Source: Nitrospinaceae bacterium (GTDB lineage: Bacteria > Nitrospinota_A > UBA7883 > JAJDBK01). From it: a DNA stretch of 64,000 nucleotides. Shown piece by piece: positions 24,395 to 33,480 of this stretch (positions are counted from its first letter, which is position 1; the number at the start of each line of letters is the position of its first letter). Both the position numbers and the translations under genes were made by a program. The notes under the pieces are model-generated. The model was not told the DNA's origin, made no database searches, and saw nothing but the letters and a program-made list of their open reading frames with translations. The DNA lies in the NCBI GenBank assembly GCA_029261405.1, contig JAJDBK010000011.1:1-64000 (forward strand). The letters run 5' to 3'.

Positions 24395-25825
24395 TTAAAA
24401 CCGGAAATAGATAAACGTCTTGTGAGTATGAGTGGCTATGACAGCCAACGAATATACCATCATAGAGCAAAGAAAGAGGATATTTATTCCTTCCACCATA
24501 ACGCTCGCGGCTCCACTGCGCCGGTAGTATCTTTTTATTAACCGTTGCAAGAGCGGGTTTATCGGCATACAGATCAGAAACGCCAGGAGGGTGATGGTCC
24601 ACAAGTAGCTGTCCATAAAATAACCGACAGGCCACATCACCGATGTTATCCCTTGCGCTCCGCACATCGCGGCAATGAAATCAAGAGCGTAACTCATCGA
24701 TTCCGATCGAAAAATCGCCCATCCAACGAGCAGTACCAGCAGTACATAGGCATGATGTATGACAGGGTGGGCGGAGTCGAGCCGGTGTCCGAAAGGTGTG
24801 CGTTCCAGGGCGAGAAACATGCCGTGAAAGAGACCCCATGCAAGGTAGTTCCAACTGGCGCCGTGCCATAATCCGCAGAGGATGAAGACAATGAGCAGGT
24901 TCATATATGTGCGGGCGTGGCTGAACCGGTTTCCGCCGAGCGGGATGTAGAGGTAGTCCCGAAACCAGGAGGAGAGCGTTATATGCCATCGTCGCCAGAA
25001 ATCGCGAAGCGACTTTGCGATATACGGATAATTAAAATTCTCAGGGAAGTTGAATCCGAACATTTTTCCGAGTCCGATAGCCATATCGGTATACCCCGAA
25101 AAATCGTAATAGATCTGGAAAGCGAAAAGGGTAACTCCGAGCCAGGCTGTGACCATCGAAAGCTCTGTGGCGGGTGTGGCGAAAATCAGATCGACGGGAT
25201 ATGCGAGGGTATCGGCGATAATCACCTTCTTTGCAAGTCCGACGATAAAACGCTTTGCGCCCATGGCGAATTTGCGGGTATTAACGGTTCGGTTGTCTAT
25301 ATCCTTCTCAATCCAGGCGTATCGCACAATCGGACCTGCGATCAGTTGGGAGAACATGGAGATATACATGGCCAGCGAGAGAATATTCCGTTGAACCCTT
25401 GCCTCGCCCCGATAAACGTCCACAACATATGAAATCGCCTGGAAAGTGAAGAACGATATGCCAAGGGGCAGACTCACTTTAGGGTCGGGAAGTATCGTTA
25501 CGCCGGTTGAAATAACGATCTCATTTATGTTGGCGACGATAAAGTTGAGGTACTTGAAGAAACAAAGGAACGCAAGGTTGCATACCACGGCGCCCATCAG
25601 AGCGTTGAAGGCGTTTTTGCCCCCTCTCAGCCGGTCGATCAGCAGACCGAACCCGTAGTTCATGGCGATGGAAAAGAGAAGTAGAACTACATGGTGATGA
25701 TCGCCCCACGTATAGAAAAGAATGCTGGCCACAACAAGAACAACGTTGCTTCGCCAGACAAAGTGGTAGAAAAAGAGCAGGCCCGGCAGGAAAGCGAAAA
25801 GAAATACAGGGGCGCTAAACAGCAT
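24395..25825 (-). CDS. MBOAT-family O-acyltransferase (AlgI-like)
   Basis: 476 residues, about ten membrane helices. The family motif is around residue 315 (ILCGLWHGASWNYLAWGLFHG-like, with the catalytic His in LWHGAS). The N-terminus MLFSAPVFLFAFLPGLLFFYH and PLGISFFTFQAISYVVDVYRG are typical of AlgI. It is expected to move acetyl groups across the inner membrane for O-acetylation of an exported polysaccharide. It overlaps the stop of the AlgX-like gene (TAATG), so the pair works together. No alginate polymerase genes are present, so the polymer is unknown. Confidence 0.9.
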   Translation of the reverse strand: MLFSAPVFLFAFLPGLLFFYHFVWRSNVVLVVASILFYTWGDHHHVVLLLFSIAMNYGFGLLIDRLRGGKNAFNALMGAVVCNLAFLCFFKYLNFIVANINEIVISTGVTILPDPKVSLPLGISFFTFQAISYVVDVYRGEARVQRNILSLAMYISMFSQLIAGPIVRYAWIEKDIDNRTVNTRKFAMGAKRFIVGLAKKVIIADTLAYPVDLIFATPATELSMVTAWLGVTLFAFQIYYDFSGYTDMAIGLGKMFGFNFPENFNYPYIAKSLRDFWRRWHITLSSWFRDYLYIPLGGNRFSHARTYMNLLIVFILCGLWHGASWNYLAWGLFHGMFLALERTPFGHRLDSAHPVIHHAYVLLVLLVGWAIFRSESMSYALDFIAAMCGAQGITSVMWPVGYFMDSYLWTITLLAFLICMPINPLLQRLIKRYYRRSGAASVMVEGINILFLCSMMVYSLAVIATHTHKTFIYFRF

Positions 25826-27714
25826 TACCGCATTGCCTGTCGTGGAATGTCAAACCGTGTTCTTTCGATACCATCCCGGTTTTTGTTGTCGTTGGCTATT
25901 ATAATAGTGACGGCCCTGTTCGCCCCTGTATCAATGATGTAGCTCTTTTTAAGTCTGGTCGGTGGCAAGATCCATCTTGTCCGGTTTTCGTCAAGAATAC
26001 CGAGAGCTATTTTTCCCTTCAGGCTTCTAACAGGGAGACTCAATGCGTACCGGCTGTAGGAGTCTACTTCTATTGCCTGCGTGTTCGCCTGGTATCTGAA
26101 AGCCGAATCATCTCCATCAACGATATAACTATCATCGGTTACAGTAAGTTTCACCCCCTCCGATAATTGCCATTTGTCAAACTCCGGGATCGCAAGCGGA
26201 ACTGATTCTGCGCTGGTATGCACAAGCGCGCCACTTTCGACCTGTTTATTGTCGTTATTGACGATTGCAATGGAGATTGATCTGTTATCGCCAGTATTGA
26301 ATGTGTACTCTTTATCAGCCAGGCGAGGAAGGTCTATCCACTTCGACCCGGTTTCATCCAGAACACCGACAGCCATACTGCCGCCCGTAACGGTCATGGG
26401 AAGTCGAAACGAAACCCTGGTATCAGGCCAGACCGATATGCCCGGCGATACCGCCTGATAACCGTTTTCCGAATTGTCGCCCGACAAAATATAATCTTCT
26501 TTCTCCCTGGCAAGCTTGACACCCTTCAGTAATGTCCAGTTGGAGAGGTCCGGGACCGTTAATTTTGTGAAGTCACGCTCGATACCATCCGGGTTTCCTG
26601 TTTTTTCTCCAAGAGCTCTCTCTACCCGCTGGTAGATAACTATGTCCGGTTTTTCCCTATCTATTATCTCCAGAGGGAACTGCTCATTGGCAGTCGGGAA
26701 AAACTCCCAGATGTTGCAAAAAACCGCTCTCCTGAAATGCTCCGCCAGAAAACGCTCCATATATGAGGTGAAAGAATCGCCATACATGACCAACGATGGC
26801 GCTTTCGGATCGTCCCGGGTATAAACCTTCATCTCCCCTTTAAGCAAAGGGCGAATTTCCTTTTTTGATGTCCAGCCGTTTATCGGCTCAAGTTCCCAGT
26901 TTTTCCCTGTAAAAGGGACCCCGAGCAGAACACCCGAGTTCATCGGGGCTTTCGACTCGTAGCTTTTCCTGTGGTCGCTTATCGACGCGGGTTCAAGCTG
27001 TGGGAACGAGTGTGAAAGGCGCTCAATTACAGTTTGGGCCGCCGCAAAAGCTCCGTAATGGTTCCAGTGGGTGTCTTTTTTGTAGTAGGTCTGCCGTTTT
27101 TTTGTAGCTTTCTGCAATGCGGGCCTGACATCAATCACATCTACAGCGGAGTTTAGTCGCATATAATCGATCAACTGGTCGAGCCGCGAGTTTTTGCCAA
27201 CCCGCTCAATCCATCCGGGTAGTTTGTGTGGGTAGATGGTCCCCTTGTTTGATACTGGTAGAAAATAGAACTTCGCGTTACCACCGGCAAGCCACTGTCT
27301 CCTCTCCTCCATGGCCTCGGTCCAGTTCCTGAGAAGCTCTTCGTCCAGCCGGTTCGTGAAGCGGTAATCTGAAATGTCAAGATGACGCCATCCGAGAAAA
27401 ATGAAGCCGTCTTTTCCTACCAGAACGTTTCTGTTTCCAGAAACACCGAACATGGAGTATTTCATCGAGTTGATGAGGCTTATCAGGTAAGGGCGGAAAC
27501 CGAAGTTGTCATTGATGAAGCTCTCCAGCCCTTTGGCGAACGAGACGATACGCAAATTTCGCAGGTCTTCGGCGGGAAAAGAGGCAAGCCTCCGGTTCTC
27601 TATGAATGAGGGATAGAGGTTGACACCTGAGATGGTGACAAACAGCGGGAGGAAAATGGTTGCCAGGAATAACGCTACGATCACCGTTTTCCGTATCGGG
27701 GTAAATTCCATCAA
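25825..27714 (-). CDS. AlgJ/AlgX-like SGNH acetyltransferase with two C-terminal tandem modules
   Basis: 629 residues. An N-terminal membrane anchor (about 9-30) is followed by an SGNH-type catalytic domain. The catalytic elements are KKDTHWNHYGA (D214, H216) and MYGDSF (S314). The domain acetylates polysaccharide in the periplasm using acetyl groups delivered by the downstream AlgI-like protein. Residues 393-488 and 515-611 form an internal repeat: WTLLKGVKL/WQLSEGVKL, VGVLDETGSKWIDLP/LGILDENRTRWILPP and IAIVNND/IIIANDN. Each looks like a beta-sandwich, perhaps carbohydrate-binding. This C-terminal pair makes the protein longer than typical AlgJ/AlgX. Confidence 0.85.
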   Translation of the reverse strand: MMEFTPIRKTVIVALFLATIFLPLFVTISGVNLYPSFIENRRLASFPAEDLRNLRIVSFAKGLESFINDNFGFRPYLISLINSMKYSMFGVSGNRNVLVGKDGFIFLGWRHLDISDYRFTNRLDEELLRNWTEAMEERRQWLAGGNAKFYFLPVSNKGTIYPHKLPGWIERVGKNSRLDQLIDYMRLNSAVDVIDVRPALQKATKKRQTYYKKDTHWNHYGAFAAAQTVIERLSHSFPQLEPASISDHRKSYESKAPMNSGVLLGVPFTGKNWELEPINGWTSKKEIRPLLKGEMKVYTRDDPKAPSLVMYGDSFTSYMERFLAEHFRRAVFCNIWEFFPTANEQFPLEIIDREKPDIVIYQRVERALGEKTGNPDGIERDFTKLTVPDLSNWTLLKGVKLAREKEDYILSGDNSENGYQAVSPGISVWPDTRVSFRLPMTVTGGSMAVGVLDETGSKWIDLPRLADKEYTFNTGDNRSISIAIVNNDNKQVESGALVHTSAESVPLAIPEFDKWQLSEGVKLTVTDDSYIVDGDDSAFRYQANTQAIEVDSYSRYALSLPVRSLKGKIALGILDENRTRWILPPTRLKKSYIIDTGANRAVTIIIANDNKNRDGIERTRFDIPRQAMR

Positions 27715-27734
27715 ACCGTCATGAATAATGGGGG

Positions 27735-28217
27735 TTAATCGTTCCCGAACATTACACCATGAGAGCCGAGAAGAGCCGCCAACACGGTGATGAGGCTGAG
27801 CGTCAGCAGAACCCTGTGCATTCTCTCGATTATCCGGAAAGTCTGTTCAGGGTTTACACGCGCCCTATCCTGGAACCATTTGTGAAGGATAAGCGGCTCT
27901 AAAACGAAGAGAACCATGGTGAAAATAAACCAGACGGCGGTCATTGCGTGGACCCACCAGTAGCCTATCGATTCGTAACGGTCCCAGGCGTTCAAGGCGT
28001 ATAGCATGTAAAATCCCGTAAACCCTGTCAGGAGGGTAGTGAACCTCGACTGCCAGGCGAAACGGTTCTCCAGGGCTGAAAAGATGCGAATCCGCTCCTC
28101 CGGTGTCCCCATCGTCCTGATAGCAGGAAGCAGTACCGTGGTGACCATTGATACCCCACCGATCCAGATGACAACACCCAGAACATGCAGTCCGCGAGCC
28201 AGGGTAATTTCGTCCAT
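27735..28217 (-). CDS. CopD-like integral membrane protein
   Basis: 160 residues from the ATG at 28217, which has GGAGAG 13 bases upstream. A GTG at 28265 would add 16 residues but has no Shine-Dalgarno. Four membrane helices are visible: about 6-32, 58-76, 85-108 and 131-155. The opening ARGLHVLGVVIWIGGVSMV and the His residues in the helices resemble CopD/YkoY-type (UPF0093/DUF420-like) putative haem- or copper-related proteins. It lies 21 bp above the AlgX-like gene on the same strand. Function uncertain. Confidence 0.6.
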   Translation of the reverse strand: MDEITLARGLHVLGVVIWIGGVSMVTTVLLPAIRTMGTPEERIRIFSALENRFAWQSRFTTLLTGFTGFYMLYALNAWDRYESIGYWWVHAMTAVWFIFTMVLFVLEPLILHKWFQDRARVNPEQTFRIIERMHRVLLTLSLITVLAALLGSHGVMFGND

Positions 28218-28502
28218 AAACGCTACGTTTCTCTCCGATGGTGCAAAAAAGGATGATAATACCACCAGAATGTAGCTGAATCGGCTACAAAAGAGCCGGA
28301 ATACCTGTTTTCGATCTGATTTTCACCACCAGATCGCACAAAATAGGGCAAAACGAACGATTGCTTTAATGGTAGAATGTTGCTGACCAGAAGATAAATG
28401 GAGCTTTGTTCGGAGTGAATTGTTGTTGACCATACACGTTAGCTGGCATAAACTGAGATATACCATTGGGTTTACTTTAATCAATTCGCCTCGGGATATC
28501 GA
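28218..28502. promoter_or_regulatory. Divergent intergenic region
   Basis: 285 bp between the CopD-like gene (minus) and the DnaJ gene (plus). A candidate plus-strand promoter is TTGACC followed about 17 bp later by TAAACT around 28428-28456. I see no repeat or RNA structure. The promoter call is weak. Confidence 0.3.
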
Positions 28503-29420
28503 ATGTCAACGGCACACAATCGGTCCATGACTTTAAAGGAAGCCAGAGTTGTCCTCGACATCGATGAAAAGACCCACATCGACCAGATAAAACAATCTTA
28601 CCGAAGGGCCGCACGGCTCTACCACCCTGATGTGAAAACCGGCCTTTCAGACCCGGAGCGTTTTTATCTCGTAGTGACAGCCTACAACCTGATTATTCAG
28701 GACATGAAAAAACGCGAACTTCGAAACGATAACGGTGTCAATTTCGGCGCTGAAGGTTTCGCCACAAGACCGGAAGATAGAAAAAAAGGCGTTTTTTCCA
28801 AAGCGGGCTCCTTTTTCAAGGGCTTTTCCTCAAAGCGGGAGGCCAAAGAGGCCAAATGGGAATCGGCGAAGAAAAAAAACGGGTCAGACAGCTTCTATAA
28901 ACGCCGGTCCGCCGGTCTTATCTCCTTAAAAGAGCTTATTTCAAGGTTCGACCAATCGACCGACACATGGGTTCAGATCGAGTCGGCTCATACTATTTTC
29001 GACAGTTACAAGGGCCGGTTCGAGATGTTCGCGGTACCGAGACTTAAACGCTCGAAAGAGACTGTACAGGCGGAGCTTATAGGTCTGCTCGGAAAACTCG
29101 GCTCCTTTTCGGCGTTAAGATCAATAGCCCCATACCTGACTTCGCGTAACAGGGAAGTTCTGGCGGCGACGTTTCTGGCGCTCGATGGCGCGGGGAGCCG
29201 TGGCGACAAGATACTCGACCACTACCTCAACCCCTCATCCGCTTTCATGTATCAACTGAAAACTATTTTTCGGAAATCGGATTTCGAGAAAAGAATTTTC
29301 AAGGACAGGATCATCCCGCCAGAGAAACTCAGGCGCCTTTCAGCGATTATGCGGAACACCGGCGTTCCCTTAAAAGATCTGCTCGAAGAAATAGGGGTCA
29401 CCTTGCCGCATTCCGCATGA
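28503..29420 (+). CDS. J-domain protein with C-terminal HEAT-like repeats
   Basis: 305 residues. A DnaJ domain occupies about 8-72 with the HPD tripeptide in ARLYHPDVKTG, which activates DnaK. A basic linker follows (about 90-135), then a helical repeat region from 140. In it, KELISRFDQSTDTWVQIESAHTIF, VQAELIGLLGKLGSFSALRSIAPYL and REVLAATFLALDGAGSRG read as HEAT-type helix pairs. The HEAT part probably selects clients or anchors the protein. No signal peptide. It is followed 28 bp later by a cNMP-domain gene, so they are likely co-transcribed. Confidence 0.8.
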   Translation: MSTAHNRSMTLKEARVVLDIDEKTHIDQIKQSYRRAARLYHPDVKTGLSDPERFYLVVTAYNLIIQDMKKRELRNDNGVNFGAEGFATRPEDRKKGVFSKAGSFFKGFSSKREAKEAKWESAKKKNGSDSFYKRRSAGLISLKELISRFDQSTDTWVQIESAHTIFDSYKGRFEMFAVPRLKRSKETVQAELIGLLGKLGSFSALRSIAPYLTSRNREVLAATFLALDGAGSRGDKILDHYLNPSSAFMYQLKTIFRKSDFEKRIFKDRIIPPEKLRRLSAIMRNTGVPLKDLLEEIGVTLPHSA

Positions 29421-29448
29421 TAACGTATTTACACTGCCGCAGATAAGG

Positions 29449-29967
29449 ATGCCTGACAAAAGGATAAATGAGGAAATGAGCGAAGATATACCGACCGACC
29501 CGGAAAATCTCAATCTTATTGAGATATTGGAGTCCGCCCCTCATTTTTCATATTTCACCTTCGATGACAAGAAAACACTGGTTCAATATGTCAGGCCGGT
29601 GACGTTTCTTCCCGGAGATTTTCTGATCCATGAAGGCGAGACCATGGAGACCGTTTATTTCATCATCAGCGGCAAAGCCGAGGTAGTGAAAATGAATATA
29701 GATGGGGACAAGATCGGTATTGCGGATATCAACCGCGGTGAGATCGTCGGTGAGACCTCACTGGTGCCGACAGCCGTCGAATCGACCGTAAGAATCCGCG
29801 CTACGGAAAAGATATTTGCCCTGGCCCTATCCCGAAAGTCGTTTCGTAAAATGATGTCCGGATCGACCGGTATCGCCTTCAAAATCCTTTTTGACGTGAT
29901 GAAGTTTCTTCGAATGCGTCTTAACGACACCTCCAACAAGCTGGTTGACGGCGCTGGCGGTTGTTAA
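29449..29967 (+). CDS. Cyclic-nucleotide-binding-domain protein (single domain)
   Basis: 172 residues. The CRP-like beta-roll occupies about 45-150: LPGDFLIHEGETMETVYFII, ISGKAEV, and the phosphate-binding-cassette region GEIVGETSLVP. The cassette has GE but lacks the Arg-Ala pair that binds the cyclic phosphate (ESTVRIRA instead). Ligand binding may therefore be altered or lost. There is no DNA-binding domain. It could act as a regulatory subunit. Its 3-prime end lies just ahead of the parvulin gene. Confidence 0.75.
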   Translation: MPDKRINEEMSEDIPTDPENLNLIEILESAPHFSYFTFDDKKTLVQYVRPVTFLPGDFLIHEGETMETVYFIISGKAEVVKMNIDGDKIGIADINRGEIVGETSLVPTAVESTVRIRATEKIFALALSRKSFRKMMSGSTGIAFKILFDVMKFLRMRLNDTSNKLVDGAGGC

Positions 29968-30019
29968 TAGAATCCCATTCTTTTATAAACAGAACAATCT
30001 TTCGACAGGAGACGCCCAA

Positions 30020-31111
30020 ATGGCTGTCCGCTTACACCATATTATCGCCATGACCTCCCTGATGGCCTTTTCCATCATGGCTTGCCAGCCTGAAACAGCC
30101 GAAAAAACCTCGGAAGGAATAACGAAAACCCACGATGTTACAAGCTTCACCATTGACGACGGCAAAGAGGAGCCAAAGAATATCAGCGTTGTTGATGTTC
30201 AGGCGTATTTAAAAAGCCTCCCGGAAACTGTGGCGGAAATAGATGGCCAGAAGATCGGCAAGAAAGAGTTTGAAACCCAGCTATCGTCACTTGCTGATAT
30301 GGTCAGCACAGGGCACGCTCCGATGAATGAAAAGATGTTCGGCGATATGCGGAACAATATCTTTGCCACTCTCGTTACGACCCATGTGCTTTTAAGGCAA
30401 GCTGATAAGGAGAGCGTCAATACCGATCCGGCCATGGAAGAGGATACCTTCCAGAAGATGAAAAAACAGGCGCCGGACGAAGACTCTTTTAAAAAAGCGC
30501 TGGCGCAACGGAACATGACCGTTGAGACCTTGCGAGCGGAGATCTCAAAGGGGCTACGGATAAGAGCGTTGCTGGAGAAAAACGTTATATCAACAGTTAC
30601 CATCTCCGAGGAGGATGCGCGAAAATATTACGACTTGAACCAGCTTGAGTTTGAACGGCAGGAGGAACGCAGGCTTGCGCATATTCTCGTTTCGGTCAAA
30701 CACGGCGACAGCAAAGAGAAAGAAGAAGCGGCCAGAGAGAAGATAGGGTCGATCAGGAAAAGGATAGTTGCAGGGGAGAAGTTTGCTGATCTTGCCAAGG
30801 AACTTTCCGCCGACAAGTCATCCGCTGGCAAAGGGGGTGATTTAGGTTTCGTACCGAAAGGAAAAACGGTCCCCGATTTCGAAAAAGCGGCGTTCGCACT
30901 CGCTGTGGGTGAAATGTCAGGCGCAGTGAAAACCAGGTTCGGATACCATCTCATCAAGGTTTTAGAACAGCGACCAGCAGGTATGACCACCTTCGAGGAA
31001 GCAAAAGGACCATTAATGGAAAAGCTTAAATCGAAACAAACAGGCGAAAAAGTAGCCAAATACATAGTAGACCTGAAAGAAAAAATGAAAGTAAAAACAT
31101 TCATCAACTAG
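30020..31111 (+). CDS. Parvulin-type peptidyl-prolyl isomerase lipoprotein (SurA/PpiC-like)
   Basis: 363 residues from ATG 30020, which follows AGGAGA at seven bases and gives a lipoprotein signal (MAFSIMAC, lipobox Cys about residue 19). The longer in-frame start would bury this signal. A SurA-N-like helical region is followed by a parvulin domain (about 205-300: RRLAHILVSVK, FADLAKELSADKSSAGKGGDLGF, KTRFGYHLIKVLEQRP). It is expected to help fold outer-membrane or periplasmic proteins from a lipid anchor in the periplasm. Confidence 0.88.
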   Translation: MAVRLHHIIAMTSLMAFSIMACQPETAEKTSEGITKTHDVTSFTIDDGKEEPKNISVVDVQAYLKSLPETVAEIDGQKIGKKEFETQLSSLADMVSTGHAPMNEKMFGDMRNNIFATLVTTHVLLRQADKESVNTDPAMEEDTFQKMKKQAPDEDSFKKALAQRNMTVETLRAEISKGLRIRALLEKNVISTVTISEEDARKYYDLNQLEFERQEERRLAHILVSVKHGDSKEKEEAAREKIGSIRKRIVAGEKFADLAKELSADKSSAGKGGDLGFVPKGKTVPDFEKAAFALAVGEMSGAVKTRFGYHLIKVLEQRPAGMTTFEEAKGPLMEKLKSKQTGEKVAKYIVDLKEKMKVKTFIN

Positions 31112-31182
31112 TGGCAGGGCCACAGCCAATTTCGCTAACGCTGGGAGTGGCAGGGCCACAGCCAATTTCGCTAACGCTGGGA
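31111..31182. repeat. Exact tandem duplication of a 36-bp unit
   Basis: The unit starting GTGGCAGGGCCACAGCCAAT at 31111-31146 is repeated exactly at 31147-31182, beginning at the last base of the parvulin stop codon. It contains the palindrome TGGCAGGGCCA. Similar fragments follow (CGCTGGGAG near 31260), and a GGGCCACAG block recurs at 33473-33481 beyond recG. The rest of 31183-31348 is GC-rich non-coding sequence. Confidence 0.85.
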
Positions 31183-31348
31183 GCCGGATGACTGATTCCA
31201 GGCTGTTCGCCGGGGCCTGTGGCCCGGGCTTCGGTGGCGTGGCCACGGCGAAGATCGCTGTCGCTGGGAGTCGCATGGTTGTTTACGCTCGTGTCGGGAG
31301 AGTAATAAACCCATCCCCATGACTCCGATAGAAAAGACGTGAAGTGCG

Positions 31349-33466
31349 GTGAGGCCGCAACCACTCTCCGCCAGTAGCCCGGTTCAGTTCCTCAAGGGTG
31401 TTGGACCTAAAAAGGCCACATCTCTTTTAAAGCTGGGTATTCGTACTGTGGCCGACCTGCTGTTCCATTTTCCGGTACGTTATTCCGCTCCTGTTGCGCT
31501 GAAGCATATCGACAAGATCGAGGCGGACAGGATCGAGGCCGTTCGATGTTCGGTAAAGTCATCCCGTATCTCGTTTCTCAAGGGGGGGCGAAAGAGGATT
31601 TTCGAGGTTCTCTTTACTGACGGAACGGGTATCTTGCGAGCCACCTGGTTTTCGTTCCCGGCAAAGAGCTACAAAAACAGGTTCGAACCCGATAGCCGAT
31701 GGATCGTTCGGGGGAAGGTGACATTCAACCGTTACCGTGGATCAAAGGAGATGGTTCACCCGGAAACTGTATCGGCGGACGAGTATGACAAGGAGGGTTC
31801 AGGCGAGCTTGAAGGTATTCTGGCCTACTACAGTCTGACGGAAGGAATAGCCCAGAAGAGTCTTCGAGTCGTAATCGAAAGCGCCATGGAGCACGTTAGC
31901 GAATTGAAAGATTGCGTGCCGGATGCGATCAACGAAAAATACCAGATTCCTTCTTTGCAACACTCTCTCCGCGCGGTTCATCAACCCGTGCCGGAGGCTG
32001 ATTACGACGCTTTGAACCTTATGGCGACACGAGAACAGAAAAAGCTGATTTTTACCGAGTTTTTCCTGCTCCAGGCGGGGCTGGCCTTGAAAAGACGGTC
32101 TGTCCGGCAGGAGGTTCCCGGAACCGCTTTTGATGTTGATGATGAACTGCGCCGGAAGATAGCGCATGTTTTTCCGTTCAGCTTTACAAGGGCGCAGGAA
32201 CGGGTAACGGGGGAGATCGTCGATGATATAACCACAGACAAGCCAATGAACCGCCTTCTGCAAGGGGATGTAGGATCGGGCAAAACCGCCGTGGCCCTGG
32301 CGGCGGCGTTAATGGCTGTCAGGAACAAAAAACAAGCCGCCATAATGGCTCCTACCGAGATCCTGGCCATGCAACACTACAAGAAGATAACCGAACTTTT
32401 AGCCGATAGCAAAGTCAACGTCAAGTTGTTAACGTCCGGGGCAAAAGGTAAAAAAGAGACGTTACAGGCCATAACCGATGGGGATTCTCACATCACCGTA
32501 GGAACCCACGCCCTGATACAGGATAAAGTGATATTTGCAGGGCTGGGGCTTGTGGTTATAGACGAACAACACCGATTTGGCGTTCGGCAACGGGCGGAGC
32601 TTATAGGAATGGGAGAAAACACCCACACGCTCATAATGACCGCCACGCCTATCCCGCGGACTCTGGCTATGACTCTCTACGGCGACCTCGACATTTCCGT
32701 CCTCGACGAACTACCTCCCGGAAGAACACCTGTGGTCACAAAAATCTACTCCCCTTCAAACAGGGAATCGGCCCTGTCACTGATAAAAAAAGAGGTCGCC
32801 AAAGGACGGCAGGCGTTCATCATCTATCCGCTGGTGGAGGAGAGCGACAAGCTGGAACTGAAAGCCGCTGTCACCATGTATGAATCGCTTAAAGACGGCC
32901 CCTTTTCTGATCTTACGCTGGGCCTTACCCACGGCAGGATGAAAGGGAGCGAAAAGGATGAGGTGATGGAACGTTTCACCAAAGGGGAGATAGATGTTCT
33001 CGTCAGCACCACAGTGGTGGAAGTGGGAATCGACCAGCCGAACGCCACAGTTATCATGATCGAACATGCGGGAAGATTCGGGTTGTCGCAACTGCATCAG
33101 CTAAGGGGCAGAATAGGCCGAAGCTCCCATCAGTCGTACTGTCTGCTTATGTCTGAAGAGAAACAAGCCGCTCAATCCCTTGCACGGTTAAAGATTCTGA
33201 CAAAAAGCGAAGATGGATTCAGAATCGCGGAAGAAGACCTGGCCATCCGTGGATCGGGCGATTTCTTCGGCGCAAAACAGTCGGGTCTGCCAGAGTTTCG
33301 GATCGGAGATATTCTGAGGGATCACAAGATAATGTCAGCCGCCAGAGCCAGCGCATTCGAACTGGTAGAAAAAGACCCCGATCTAAAAGCCCCGGAACAC
33401 AAAAACCTCCGCACAGCAATAGAAGAGAACTGGCAAGAAAGATTCGCCCTAGGCGAAATAGGCTAA
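31349..33466 (+). CDS. recG: ATP-dependent DNA helicase RecG
   Basis: Branch-migration helicase that regresses stalled forks and processes Holliday junctions. 705 residues from a GTG start. The wedge/OB region opens LKGVGPKKATSLLKLGI...FHFPVRY. Helicase motifs I (LQGDVGSGKT), II (DEQHRFG) and III (TATPIPRT) follow, then the C-terminal domain with DVLVSTTVVEVGIDQPNA and QLRGRIGRSSHQ. It is convergent with the T6SS gene tssM, only 14 bp apart. Confidence 0.96.
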   Translation: MRPQPLSASSPVQFLKGVGPKKATSLLKLGIRTVADLLFHFPVRYSAPVALKHIDKIEADRIEAVRCSVKSSRISFLKGGRKRIFEVLFTDGTGILRATWFSFPAKSYKNRFEPDSRWIVRGKVTFNRYRGSKEMVHPETVSADEYDKEGSGELEGILAYYSLTEGIAQKSLRVVIESAMEHVSELKDCVPDAINEKYQIPSLQHSLRAVHQPVPEADYDALNLMATREQKKLIFTEFFLLQAGLALKRRSVRQEVPGTAFDVDDELRRKIAHVFPFSFTRAQERVTGEIVDDITTDKPMNRLLQGDVGSGKTAVALAAALMAVRNKKQAAIMAPTEILAMQHYKKITELLADSKVNVKLLTSGAKGKKETLQAITDGDSHITVGTHALIQDKVIFAGLGLVVIDEQHRFGVRQRAELIGMGENTHTLIMTATPIPRTLAMTLYGDLDISVLDELPPGRTPVVTKIYSPSNRESALSLIKKEVAKGRQAFIIYPLVEESDKLELKAAVTMYESLKDGPFSDLTLGLTHGRMKGSEKDEVMERFTKGEIDVLVSTTVVEVGIDQPNATVIMIEHAGRFGLSQLHQLRGRIGRSSHQSYCLLMSEEKQAAQSLARLKILTKSEDGFRIAEEDLAIRGSGDFFGAKQSGLPEFRIGDILRDHKIMSAARASAFELVEKDPDLKAPEHKNLRTAIEENWQERFALGEIG

Positions 33467-33480
33467 CGGCTGGGCCACAG

